From an uncultured bacterium (GTDB taxonomy: Bacteria > Gemmatimonadota > Gemmatimonadetes > Palauibacterales > KS3-K002), in contig CANPVY010000211.1 of NCBI GenBank assembly GCA_947581845.1, forward strand, positions 1-18,667: DNA of 18,667 nt. Direction: 5' to 3'. The notes under the pieces are model-generated. The model did not search any database. It saw nothing but the letters and a program-made list of their open reading frames with translations, and had not been told where the DNA came from. Shown here one piece after another: positions 1-7,900 of this stretch. Numbering within the stretch: position 1 is the stretch's first letter; each line of letters opens with the position of its first letter. The position numbers and the translations under genes were made by a program.

Positions 1-60
1 GACGTTACCGGTCTGTATGTCCCCCGCTACCGTCTTGGCGCTGTAAATGAAGATGGGCAT
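1..60 (-). CDS. pilC: Type IV pilus inner-membrane platform protein PilC, 5' end only (partial)
   Basis: Only the first 20 codons lie in the window; the gene runs off the left edge. The reverse strand from position 60 reads MPIFIYSAKTVAGDIQTGNV. This matches the typical PilC/GspF N-terminus (Met-Pro-x-Phe-x-Tyr-x-Ala, then a Gly and a short strand), which opens the cytoplasmic domain of the polytopic platform protein. The ATG has a good ribosome binding site, GGGGAG at 72-67 with a 6-nt spacer. It follows pilT by 77 bp on the same strand, giving the common order pilB-pilT-pilC. PilC sits in the inner membrane and couples the PilB and PilT motors to pilin assembly and disassembly. The identification rests on a short N-terminus plus context. 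Confidence 0.8.
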   Translation of the reverse strand, partial: MPIFIYSAKTVAGDIQTGNV

Positions 61-137
61 CTCTTGCTCCCCGCCTCGTTACTGTTGCCGGGCGCCACCG
101 GGCGACCGCGGCTCTGTCAAGAATAATTACGCCTAAA

Positions 138-1217
138 CTACGCCGGGACGGGCTCTCCTGCCAAGCGTAGGAGCTCGTTCGGGTCGGCTGAGCGCTTCAA
201 AGCCTCCTCGAGCTTGATCTCACCCGTAAGATACAACTGATACAAGGCATCGTTGAGCGTCTGCATCCCGTGTTTCTTGCCGGCCTGCATAAGCCCATAG
301 ATCTGCTGCACTTTGTTGTCACGAATCACGGAGCGAATCGCCGGCGTCGCGATCATGATCTCGCACGCCACAACACGACCGCGCCCCCTCGTCTTCGGCA
401 GCAGGGTCTGTGTGATGACCCCCTCGAGCACGAACGACAGCTGCGCGCGCACCTGTGACTGCTGGTGCGAGGGAAAGACGTCGATGATACGGTTGATGCT
501 CTCGGCCGCCGAGTTCGTGTGCAACGTCGCCAGACACAGGTGGCCGGTCTCGGCCGCGGTAAGGGTCATCGCGACAGTCTCGAGATCCCGCATCTCGCCG
601 ATCAACAGCACGTCGGGATCCTGCCGCAGCGCGTACTTCAGAGCGTTGGCGAAGCTTTGTGTATCGCTACCGACCTCCCGCTGATTGATCATGCAGCCCT
701 GGTGCCGGTGGATGAACTCGATCGGCTCCTCGATCGTGATGATGTGACCTCTGCGCGTCTTGTTGATGTGGTCCACCATCGCGGCGAGCGTCGTCGACTT
801 CCCCGAGCCCGTCGGCCCCGTAACCAGCACCAGGCCACGCGGGCGCTCCGACAGCCTCTTGAGGATTGGAGGCAGCCCAAGCTCCTCGAACCCCATGATG
901 TTGAACGGGATCAGCCGAATCGCCAGCGCCACGCAACCTCGCTGCCGATAGGCGTTACCCCGGAACCGCGCCAGGTTTTGTATCCCGAAGGAGAAGTCGA
1001 GCTCGTCCTCCTGCTCGAACCGTTTCTTCTGGCTCTCGGTCAAGATCGAGTACGTCAGCTGCAGCGTATCTTTGGGCATGAGCACCTGGTCGATGTTCGA
1101 ACTGGCCAGCTCCCCGTCGACCCGCAGCTTCGGGCGCTCGCCTGCCGTCAGGTGCAGGTCGGACGCCTGCCGCTCGATCATCTCCTCGAGCAGCGCTCGT
1201 ACGCTCAATGTGACCAT
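138..1217 (-). CDS. pilT: Type IV pilus retraction ATPase PilT
   Basis: This is a hexameric cytoplasmic ATPase that powers pilus depolymerisation (twitching, DNA uptake). The 359 residues match the usual PilT length of about 345-370. Visible motifs, in order: N-terminal PAS-like segment with the family phrase ASDLHLTAG (residues 18-26); Walker A GPTGSGKS at 134-141 (Lys140); acidic Asp-box IEEP around 162-165; Walker B region GEMRD at 207-211; His-box HLCLATLHT at 226-234; and the PilT-specific C-terminal AIRSVIRD at 293-300, the counterpart of the AIRNLIRE motif needed for retraction. That last motif and the lack of an MshEN domain or tetracysteine separate it from PilB. The start is ATG at 1217; the ribosome site is weak. 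It lies 205 bp downstream of pilB and just upstream of pilC. Confidence 0.96.
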   Translation of the reverse strand: MVTLSVRALLEEMIERQASDLHLTAGERPKLRVDGELASSNIDQVLMPKDTLQLTYSILTESQKKRFEQEDELDFSFGIQNLARFRGNAYRQRGCVALAIRLIPFNIMGFEELGLPPILKRLSERPRGLVLVTGPTGSGKSTTLAAMVDHINKTRRGHIITIEEPIEFIHRHQGCMINQREVGSDTQSFANALKYALRQDPDVLLIGEMRDLETVAMTLTAAETGHLCLATLHTNSAAESINRIIDVFPSHQQSQVRAQLSFVLEGVITQTLLPKTRGRGRVVACEIMIATPAIRSVIRDNKVQQIYGLMQAGKKHGMQTLNDALYQLYLTGEIKLEEALKRSADPNELLRLAGEPVPA

Positions 1218-1374
1218 TGCACTCGTACCCGCTACGATTGCCTCCCGCAGAGGCTCTCCCGGTTCTTGCCTACTTCGACGCTTCGCACTACCCAGCCAGC
1301 CAAAGTCCTACACGCTGGCGGCCGGCTCGTGTCCAGAGGCTATGATACTCACGGCAGGGGAAAATGTGCCGGAA

Positions 1375-1407
1375 CGGCGGGAGGCCCGGGTTTGCCGATA
1401 CCCGCCG
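1375..1407 (-). terminator. Possible weak hairpin downstream of pilB
   Basis: In the 205-bp gap between pilB and pilT, CGGCGGG (1375-1381) can pair with CCCGCCG (1401-1407). An alternative inner pairing is CGGGT (1387-1391) with ACCCG (1400-1404). It begins 16 nt after the pilB stop on the minus strand. There is no clean T-tract directly after the stem, so it could be an attenuating or mRNA-stabilising hairpin, or chance in GC-rich DNA. I see nothing else recognisable in 1218-1422. Confidence 0.25.
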
Positions 1408-1422
1408 AGTTGTCCGTGAAGC

Positions 1423-3150
1423 TCAGGCCGCTGTCTCCTTCAGCACCTCTTCGAGCGTCGTGACGCCGCGATTCACTTTGACCAGGCCGTCGTCGCGCAG
1501 GGTCAGCATGCCGTCCGCAATCGCCTGCTCCTTCATGGTGTCGGCGCTCTCGCCCTGCACGATCATCCGGCGGATCGTAGCGGTTATGGGCATCACCTCG
1601 TAGAGGCCCTGCCGCCCCCGGTACCCTGTCCCATCACAGTGCTCGCAACCCTCGCCCTTGTAGAACTTGAGCTCCGCGGCCTTCTCGCGCGGGATCATGG
1701 CCGCGTCCAGCACATCCGGATCGTAGCTGGTCTCGACCCTACAGTTGGTGCAGATCCTGCGCACCAGCCGCTGCGCTGTCACCAGGTTGACTGCCGACGC
1801 CACGTTGAACGGCTCCACCCCGATATCCATCAGTCGGGTGATCGTAGATGCGGCGTCGTTCGTGTGCAGGGTCGAGAGCACGAGGTGCCCGGTCAGCGCC
1901 GCCTTGATGGCGATACCGGCCGTTTCCAGGTCACGGATCTCACCGACCAGAATGATGTTCGGGTCCTGGCGCAGGAAGGCTCTCAGCGCCGCAGCGAACG
2001 TCAGGCCGATCTCCGGCCGCACCTGCGTCTGGTTGATGCCGCGGAGGTTGTACTCTACCGGATCCTCCGCGGTCATGATGTTCACATCCTCTGTGTTGAT
2101 CTTCAGCAGTGCCGCGTACAGCGTGGTCGTTTTACCCGAACCCGTGGGCCCGGTGACCAGCACCATCCCGTACGGGTTGCGGATCGCGCCCACGAACGCC
2201 TCCTCCGCCTGGGACTCCATGCCGAACTTCTCCAGGTCGAGCTGGAGATTCGACTTGTCCAGGATACGGAGGACGATCTTCTCACCGAACAGGCCTGGCA
2301 GCGTCGACACACGGAAGTCGATCACCCGCTTGCCCATCCGCATCTTGATGCGGCCGTCCTGCGGTATGCGGCGCTCCGCAATGTTGAGGTCGGCGAGGAT
2401 CTTCACGCGGCTGGTGAGCGCGGCCTTCATCCTCAGCGGTGGCCGCATGATCTCGCGCAGCGCACCGTCGACGCGGAAGCGGATCCGAACCTCCCTCTCG
2501 TAGGGCTCGATGTGGATATCGCTGGCGCCCTTCTGCACGGCGCTGGTCAGTATCCCGTTGATCAGCTTGACGACGGGCGCCTCTTCGACCTGAGCCTGCA
2601 GGGCGGTCACGGACATCTCGTCTTCGATGTCGCTGCCCTCCACGACCTCGATGTCCTCGTCATCGAATTGCTTGAGGATGTCCTGCAGCCCATCCTCGGT
2701 GCCCATCTCGTAGTGCTTCTCCACAGCCTTGCGCAGCGAATATTCGCCGGCAACCACTGGCTCGATGTCATAGCCCGTGGAGAACCGCAGCTCGTCGATC
2801 GCATCGAGGTTGGTGGGGTTCGCCATCGCCACGGTCAGCGTCCGGCCCACCCGGCGCAGCGGCAGCACTAGGTGCCGCACGGCGATCTCCGGCTTCACCA
2901 TCTTGATGACGCGACCATCGATGTGGTCGATCCGTGACAGATCCACTGCCTTCACCCGGTACTTGCGGGCGAGCACTCGCGTCAGATCAGTCTCGGACAC
3001 CACACCCATCGCCACCAGCGTGTAGCCGAGACGATGGCCGTTGGCCCGCTGCTCGTTGAGCGCCGCCTTCAGCTGATCCTCGGTGATCAGACCTTCGCGG
3101 ACGAGCAGGTCGCCAATCAGATCGCTGGATTTCGTTCGGGCTGTCGCCAT
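1423..3150 (-). CDS. pilB: Type IV pilus assembly ATPase PilB (GspE/PilB family) with tandem MshEN motifs
   Basis: Hexameric motor for pilus extension, 575 residues from the chosen ATG at 3150. The N-terminus is an MshEN (T2SSE_N) domain. Two 24-residue motifs, about 11-34 and 40-63, flank a 5-residue spacer RANGH, the arrangement known to bind c-di-GMP. The ATPase core has Walker A GPTGSGKT at 334-341, Asp-box AEDP at 361-364, Walker B GEIRD at 403-407 and His-box GHLVLSTLHT at 421-430. Four cysteines (467, 470, 502, 505; two CxxC pairs) form the usual zinc site. The frame is open upstream to a TTG at 3240 that overlaps the preceding stop as TTGA. Those 30 extra residues do not look like family sequence, so ATG 3150 is preferred, but neither start has a convincing Shine-Dalgarno. 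An ancestral type II secretion GspE is the alternative; linkage to pilT and pilC favours PilB. Confidence 0.94.
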   Translation of the reverse strand: MATARTKSSDLIGDLLVREGLITEDQLKAALNEQRANGHRLGYTLVAMGVVSETDLTRVLARKYRVKAVDLSRIDHIDGRVIKMVKPEIAVRHLVLPLRRVGRTLTVAMANPTNLDAIDELRFSTGYDIEPVVAGEYSLRKAVEKHYEMGTEDGLQDILKQFDDEDIEVVEGSDIEDEMSVTALQAQVEEAPVVKLINGILTSAVQKGASDIHIEPYEREVRIRFRVDGALREIMRPPLRMKAALTSRVKILADLNIAERRIPQDGRIKMRMGKRVIDFRVSTLPGLFGEKIVLRILDKSNLQLDLEKFGMESQAEEAFVGAIRNPYGMVLVTGPTGSGKTTTLYAALLKINTEDVNIMTAEDPVEYNLRGINQTQVRPEIGLTFAAALRAFLRQDPNIILVGEIRDLETAGIAIKAALTGHLVLSTLHTNDAASTITRLMDIGVEPFNVASAVNLVTAQRLVRRICTNCRVETSYDPDVLDAAMIPREKAAELKFYKGEGCEHCDGTGYRGRQGLYEVMPITATIRRMIVQGESADTMKEQAIADGMLTLRDDGLVKVNRGVTTLEEVLKETAA

Positions 3151-3236
3151 GCCGACCGGAGTAAGGTTGCCAAGCTGAAACCCGCTGGCGGGGGGAGTAC
3201 AGCAAGTTCTAAAGCTGTTGGACTTTACGGGAAGTG

Positions 3237-3932
3237 TCAAGGTCCAACGACGACCAGGGGTCTCAGCTGCTCCAGCGTCGCCGGCCCGATCCCCGGCACC
3301 TCCAACAGATCCTCCACGACCTCGAAGGCGCCGTGCTCACGTCGCCAGCGGGCGATCGCCCGCGCACGTGCCGGGCCGATCCCCGGCAGAGCCTCCAGCT
3401 CCTCGAGGCTGGCACGGTTCAGGTTCAGCCGCCCCGGCCCCCGCGGGCCAAGACCGCTCTCCTCGCCGTACCCAGAGCCTGGCATCCCTCTGGCCGCCGC
3501 CACCGGCAGGGCCAGGTAGGGCGCCAGGCGCCTGATTCTATTACTCCCCAGACCCGGCACCCGTTCCAGATCCCCCAGGTTCCGGAACGCTCCCCCCTCC
3601 CGACGGCTGTCCACAATCGCTCGCGCCAGGGCAGGCCCGACTCCCGGCAGCCGATCCAGCTCCGCCTCGTTGGCTGTGTTCGGGTCGATTCGCTCGCCGC
3701 GGGCCGGCGGTGCTGCGCGGCGCCGCTGCACCGTGTACGCCGACTCCGCCACCGCCAGCGCCGAATCCACATCCCCCGCCTCGCCCAGCCCGGAGGCGTG
3801 CACCTCCGCCGCCGGCGGCTGCAAGAGAACGCGGCTCAGCGCGGCCAGCAGTACGAGCAGCGAGCTGGCCAACAGGGCTCGCGTTTCACCTTCCGTCAAC
3901 CTCAAGGGAGCCCGCGCAACCTCCTCCCCCAC
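3237..3932 (-). CDS. Membrane-anchored protein with two ComEA-type helix-hairpin-helix modules
   Basis: 231 residues: a short cytoplasmic N-terminus, one hydrophobic segment (about 18-37), an Ala/Arg-rich linker, then two copies of the ComEA HhH module. Copy 1 covers about 80-140, with hairpins LPGVGPALA (95-103) and VPGLGSNRI (125-133). Copy 2 covers about 168-228, with LPGIGPARA (182-190) and VPGIGPATL (212-220). Each begins with the ComEA-type phrase of an Asn a few residues before the first helix (DPNTANEAEL; NLNRASLEEL). ComEA proteins bind incoming double-stranded DNA in the periplasm during transformation; most carry one such module. The GTG start is fixed by GGAGG (3944-3940) with a 7-nt spacer. 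The stop overlaps a possible TTG start of pilB, and the pilus neighbours fit a DNA-uptake role. That role is inferred; non-competence HhH proteins also exist. Confidence 0.9.
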   Translation of the reverse strand: MGEEVARAPLRLTEGETRALLASSLLVLLAALSRVLLQPPAAEVHASGLGEAGDVDSALAVAESAYTVQRRRAAPPARGERIDPNTANEAELDRLPGVGPALARAIVDSRREGGAFRNLGDLERVPGLGSNRIRRLAPYLALPVAAARGMPGSGYGEESGLGPRGPGRLNLNRASLEELEALPGIGPARARAIARWRREHGAFEVVEDLLEVPGIGPATLEQLRPLVVVGP

Positions 3933-3939
3933 GCCACGA

Positions 3940-3944
3940 CCTCC
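3940..3944 (-). promoter_or_regulatory. Shine-Dalgarno GGAGG deciding a GTG start
   Basis: On the minus strand GGAGG ends 7 nt before the GTG at 3932. It supports that non-ATG codon as the start of the double-HhH protein. Confidence 0.75.
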
Positions 3945-4002
3945 GCAGCGCGCTTCCCAACATCAGGGCAGCGCTCAACAGATCGTCAAGCCGCCCGCCG
4001 CT

Positions 4003-4971
4003 TCAGCGGCCGCGATAGACGAGCCGGGTCACGACGGCGCCGACGACGCCCAGGCTGGAGGCCGAGACCTTGTCGGGTGTGTCCTCCGGCGTGTGCCAGT
4101 AGGGGAAGTCGAAGTCGATCACGTTGATGGTGGGAATGCCGGCCTCGTTCAGCGGTATGTGGTCATCGTTGATGGTGTGGCCCACCCGCCGGTGGAAGAT
4201 ATCGGAGAACCCGAGCCGTTGGGCCACGCTCCAGACGCGATCCACGACCTCCGGGGCCAGCTCGTTGGAGTTCCCCTCTACGTAGACGTCGAGGTCGCGA
4301 TCGCCCACCATATCCAGCAGCACGCCATACTCGGGAGCGTAGCCCTCCGGCAGGTGGCTGGCGAAATAGCGGGAACCCATGAACACGTCGTGGCCGACGG
4401 CGAAGTCGCCGTAGTCCTCACCGTCCACCAGCAACACATCCACGCCGCGCGGCGGCGGTACCTGCCGCAGCATATCAGCCAGCTCTAATAGGATGGCCGT
4501 GCCCGATGCGCCATCGTTCGCGCCGGGAACCGGCTTCTCACGGTCCTCCGGCCGCGCTGCCTGGTCCGAGATCGGCCTGGTGTCCCAGTGCGCGAGCAGC
4601 AGCAGCGGCGGCGGCGCCGAGGGTCGAAAGCGCGCCAGGAAGTTCACAAGCGGCAGCGTGTCCCCGGCGAGCGTCACGTGGCTGAAGCGTTGGAGGATCA
4701 GCGTATCGGCTCGCTCCGACAGGTACTCCTCCATCCAGCTCGCCATGGCCCGGTGACCACGTGTCCCGGGGACACGTGGTCCGAAGGCGACCTGACGCAC
4801 CACCAGCTCGTACGCCGCCGCGCCGTCGAAGCGCGGCTGCGTGGTCGCCGCAGATGCAGCCGGGCCCCGCTCGACCTCACGGTCAGCGCCGCCACAGGCA
4901 GCGCTCGCGATGGCCGTGGCCAGGGTCACGACCCACCCTGCCCGACCCCAAGAAACCGCTCTCTCGCTCAA
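4003..4971 (-). CDS. Glutaminyl-peptide cyclotransferase-like M28 zinc enzyme, exported (probable lipoprotein)
   Basis: 322 residues. A hydrophobic N-terminus (about 12-25) ends at Cys26 in an imperfect lipobox (SAAC), suggesting a secreted or membrane-tethered protein. The remainder is the M28 fold. Zinc ligands by family comparison are Asp153 (PGANDG), Asp186 (DGEDYG) and His293 (YWHTPED); His128-Trp-Asp130 is the HWD loop. The stretch NDDHIP (268-273) followed by the FPYWHT segment resembles EDDHIP...VWHT of mammalian-type (type II) glutaminyl cyclases. The catalytic trio would be Glu185, Asp220 and Asp269. Predicted reaction: cyclisation of N-terminal Gln to pyroglutamate with loss of ammonia, on exported proteins. 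An aminopeptidase is the alternative, since both activities share this fold. The TTG start overlaps the sprA stop (TTGA) and has a strong ribosome site, implying translational coupling. Confidence 0.88.
   Translation of the reverse strand: MSERAVSWGRAGWVVTLATAIASAACGGADREVERGPAASAATTQPRFDGAAAYELVVRQVAFGPRVPGTRGHRAMASWMEEYLSERADTLILQRFSHVTLAGDTLPLVNFLARFRPSAPPPLLLLAHWDTRPISDQAARPEDREKPVPGANDGASGTAILLELADMLRQVPPPRGVDVLLVDGEDYGDFAVGHDVFMGSRYFASHLPEGYAPEYGVLLDMVGDRDLDVYVEGNSNELAPEVVDRVWSVAQRLGFSDIFHRRVGHTINDDHIPLNEAGIPTINVIDFDFPYWHTPEDTPDKVSASSLGVVGAVVTRLVYRGR
4755..4781. repeat. Perfect 27-bp palindrome inside the QC-like gene
   Basis: GACCACGTGTCCC (4755-4767) and its exact reverse complement (4769-4781) flank one central base at 4768, so both 13-base arms match without error. 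It contains two CACGTG hexamers. It codes for about residues 64-73 (GPRVPGTRGH), a stretch resembling a conserved family motif. It could form an mRNA hairpin, bind a dimeric protein or be a by-product of codon choice. Confidence 0.9.
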
Positions 4972-7900
4972 CGTATCTCCCCCGTCTCTAGCAGGAACTG
5001 GCCGAACACGGAGATCTCGAGCTGCGTCGAGCCGGGTCGCTGTCCGAGCTCGCTCTGCGTGTCACGCCAGAATCCCTGCAACCCGAGGATGAACGGCCGC
5101 ATATCAGCCCCAATCGTAACATCGACTCGCCGAATCCGCAGATCGGTGAACGGCTCGCACTCGGACCCGAGGCCCGCTGGCTCAGGCGGCTCTAGCGCGC
5201 CACCCAGCTGCCGACATTCCTCGCGGCTGTCCTGAGAGAATCGCACCACAGTCCGCAACGGGTTAGCGAACATTCCGCTCTCGGCCAGCGCCGGGATACG
5301 ACCCGACACCTGGATCGAGTGGTTCGCCTGATCGCTCAACGTGGTACCGGTCGGATCGCGTCTCTCCCCGTCGGTCATCGTGAGGTTGAAGTTGAGCGAC
5401 CAATCCGTCGTCAGCGCCAGATCCACGCTCAAGGGAATCGACCTGGTCTCGCTCTCCCGGGCCTGGTCGGCGCCCAGTACCTCGCTCCGTGTCGTGCGCA
5501 AAGTGTAGCCGGTGCGCAACCCCAGGCTCCGGACCCAGCGATCCAGGAAACTCGGCAGCGGCAGCCGCGCCCAGTTGATCGTCAGGCGGGGCCACGACGT
5601 GTTGCGGTTCCTCGATCGGCTGATCGGCGTCCAGCTGAGGATCTTGCTCTGCGAAAAGTCCACGTTGAGATTGGCACCCAGCGGCAACCTCAACCCCGAG
5701 GAGAGCGAGGTCCCAACGTTGTCGATCAAGCGGCTGGTGGTGTCACCGTCCTGCACCCTGAAACCGTTCCAGCTTGCCAGCCCCAGATGATATGCCAGGT
5801 CCGGGCTGGCCGTGCGACGCTGATAAGAGGAGCCCAGCGAGTTGGTGTAGGTCCCGCTGATCAGATCCAGACTGCCCAGCAGCCCGGACAGCACGCCAAC
5901 CAGGCCCGACGGGTTCGCGCCGAACGCATCCTGTAACAGGGCCAGCGGGTTCAGGCTCGCCGAGAGGCGAAGGCTGCGTGAGCCGTCGAAATCCCGCGTC
6001 AACACCGTGTCAGCCTCCTGCTCGGCGACGAAGGAGGGCCCCCGGTCGAACCGGAACCGCGTGTCGAACGATGCCTGCGGTGTCAGCCAGGCCGCCAGGT
6101 CCGGCCGGTACGTCCAGTTCACGTTCAGCACACGCGCCGTCTCCCAGCCCAGGTCCAGTCCCGCCAGCTTGGAGCGCTCCGCCTCGATCACGCGCCGCGC
6201 GGCCTGACCCTGCACCAACTCCGCGGTGGGCACCAGTTCCCGGGTCTGGTTGAAGGTCACCCGCCCGGTCAGCGAGGTCAGAGGCTCCAGGTTCACCGTG
6301 GCGTTCGTCTGCAGCTGCTGATCCAACATGCGAATCGGCACGGCCGCCGTGTCCGAAGGCAGCTCGATGATCTGCTCGAACCGTCGAGTCTCAGTCTCGG
6401 CGTCCACATAGCTGGCGTTCAGCTGCACGGACTGCGGCGTCAGGCGGAGTCGTGACTCTCGCACTGCAGCCGGCAGGAAGAAGAACAGCTTGGCCAGCGG
6501 GCCCGGGAAGAGCGGCAGCGATACGTCCACCACGTCATGCCGGAACGAGTAGCCCGCTCGGATCACATCGGACTCGCTGCTCGACCTGGAATTCTGATTC
6601 GTGCGCCGGTCATAGGAGAAGCGCAAGGCCGAATTGTCGATGAACCAGCCCACCAACGGTATCGCCACCGGCGACTGCCTGTCGATTCCGAAACCCAAGC
6701 TCAGGCCGCGGTTGCTGGGCCTGCGCAGGCCGCGAAGCTGCTCCGCCGGTACGTCGGTGCGCGGTAACAGGAGAGGCTCCGAAGACGAGCTGGAGTAGCT
6801 CAGGGTGAGGGGCAGATTCATCCCCCACGAACCCGGTAGCATCCGCCCCAGCCGCAGCTGGCCGCCGATGCTGTACTGCTTGGCGGAGCGGAAACTCGGG
6901 CTCTGCGCCAGCTGACGGAAATACGGGTTCTCGCCCGAGTAGGAGAAGTTCAAACTCAGGAAGTCCGCCGCCCGTATGTCCACGTTGAGCCGGCTGACCA
7001 CGCCCGTGTTGTCCACGGGAGCAGTAAGCCGGAAATCATCCACCCACAGTTCGCCCGAGATGGGGATGTCCGCTCCCGAGTTATAGGCGCCGAGCGAGAT
7101 CTGGCGGACGGCCGCCAAGTTGGGTGCGCGCGAGCGCTGGCTGATGACGATCGCGTAGCTGCTGTCACCATCCTCAAAGACGTCAAAGTCCCAGAGCTCC
7201 AACACGCTGTCTGGCGGCAGTCCGCCCTGGCGCAGCATGAGCTCCTCAGCCGCGGCACGCAGCCTGATGAAGCGGTCGAAGTCGATCTCGATCTCGGGCA
7301 ACCAGGCCTGCCGCAACTCCTCGCCCTGCGCATCGGGCGGCACCGCTTGGAGCGGAGCCTGGAACATGTAAAAGTTGCGCGCATCCTCGCCCAGCTTGAC
7401 CAGGAGGCGAAGCGGCTCACCTGCCGTGCCCCAGGGGCCGTCGACGCCCAGGGCCCAGAGCCTCAGGCTGCGGTAGCCGAGAAGATCACGCGGCGTCTGC
7501 GGGTACTGCAGGAACACCTCCGCCCGCTCGCCCGCACCCACCTCGCTGAAGCGGATGCTCAATGACTGCTCGTTGATCGTCGTGCCGCCGATGCTGAACT
7601 GCTCCGCCTGGTTCGCCACCTGGTCGGTGATCCCCGGCGGCGGGATGTAGCGCGCGTCCAGCGTGCTGATCGGGCCGACCTCCACCAGCGCTTCGGGCAG
7701 CAGCGCGGACGTGGTATCGGCCAGACCCGTGACCACGCCGGCGCGACCACGCTTCAGCCAGCGCGAGCCGAGGAAGCGGACCCGTGCCAGGATGAGCCTG
7801 TTGTTCGATTCCGTGACCAGCGTGAAGCGCAGGTGCCGGATATTCTGGAACTCCGCATCGCTGACACGCTCGCGATGGTCAGGCCGCCGCAGCGGGATAC

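Noticed and set aside
115..120. TTGACA on the minus strand before pilC as a -35 box
   Set aside because: No -10-like hexamer at suitable distance; the following DNA is GC-rich.
465..1463. Long plus-strand reading frame opposite pilT
   Set aside because: It is antisense to a gene with full PilT motifs, is Arg/Leu/His/Gln-rich with no recognisable domain, and is a known by-product of strong codon bias in high-GC DNA.
1639..2871. 410-codon plus-strand reading frame opposite pilB
   Set aside because: Antisense to conserved PilB, composition typical of shadow frames, no domain or convincing ribosome site.
3997..4010. Hairpin GCCGC-TTCA-GCGGC at the end of the QC-like gene as a terminator
   Set aside because: Only a 5-bp stem, overlaps the stop codon, has no T-tract, and such stems are common in this GC-rich sequence.
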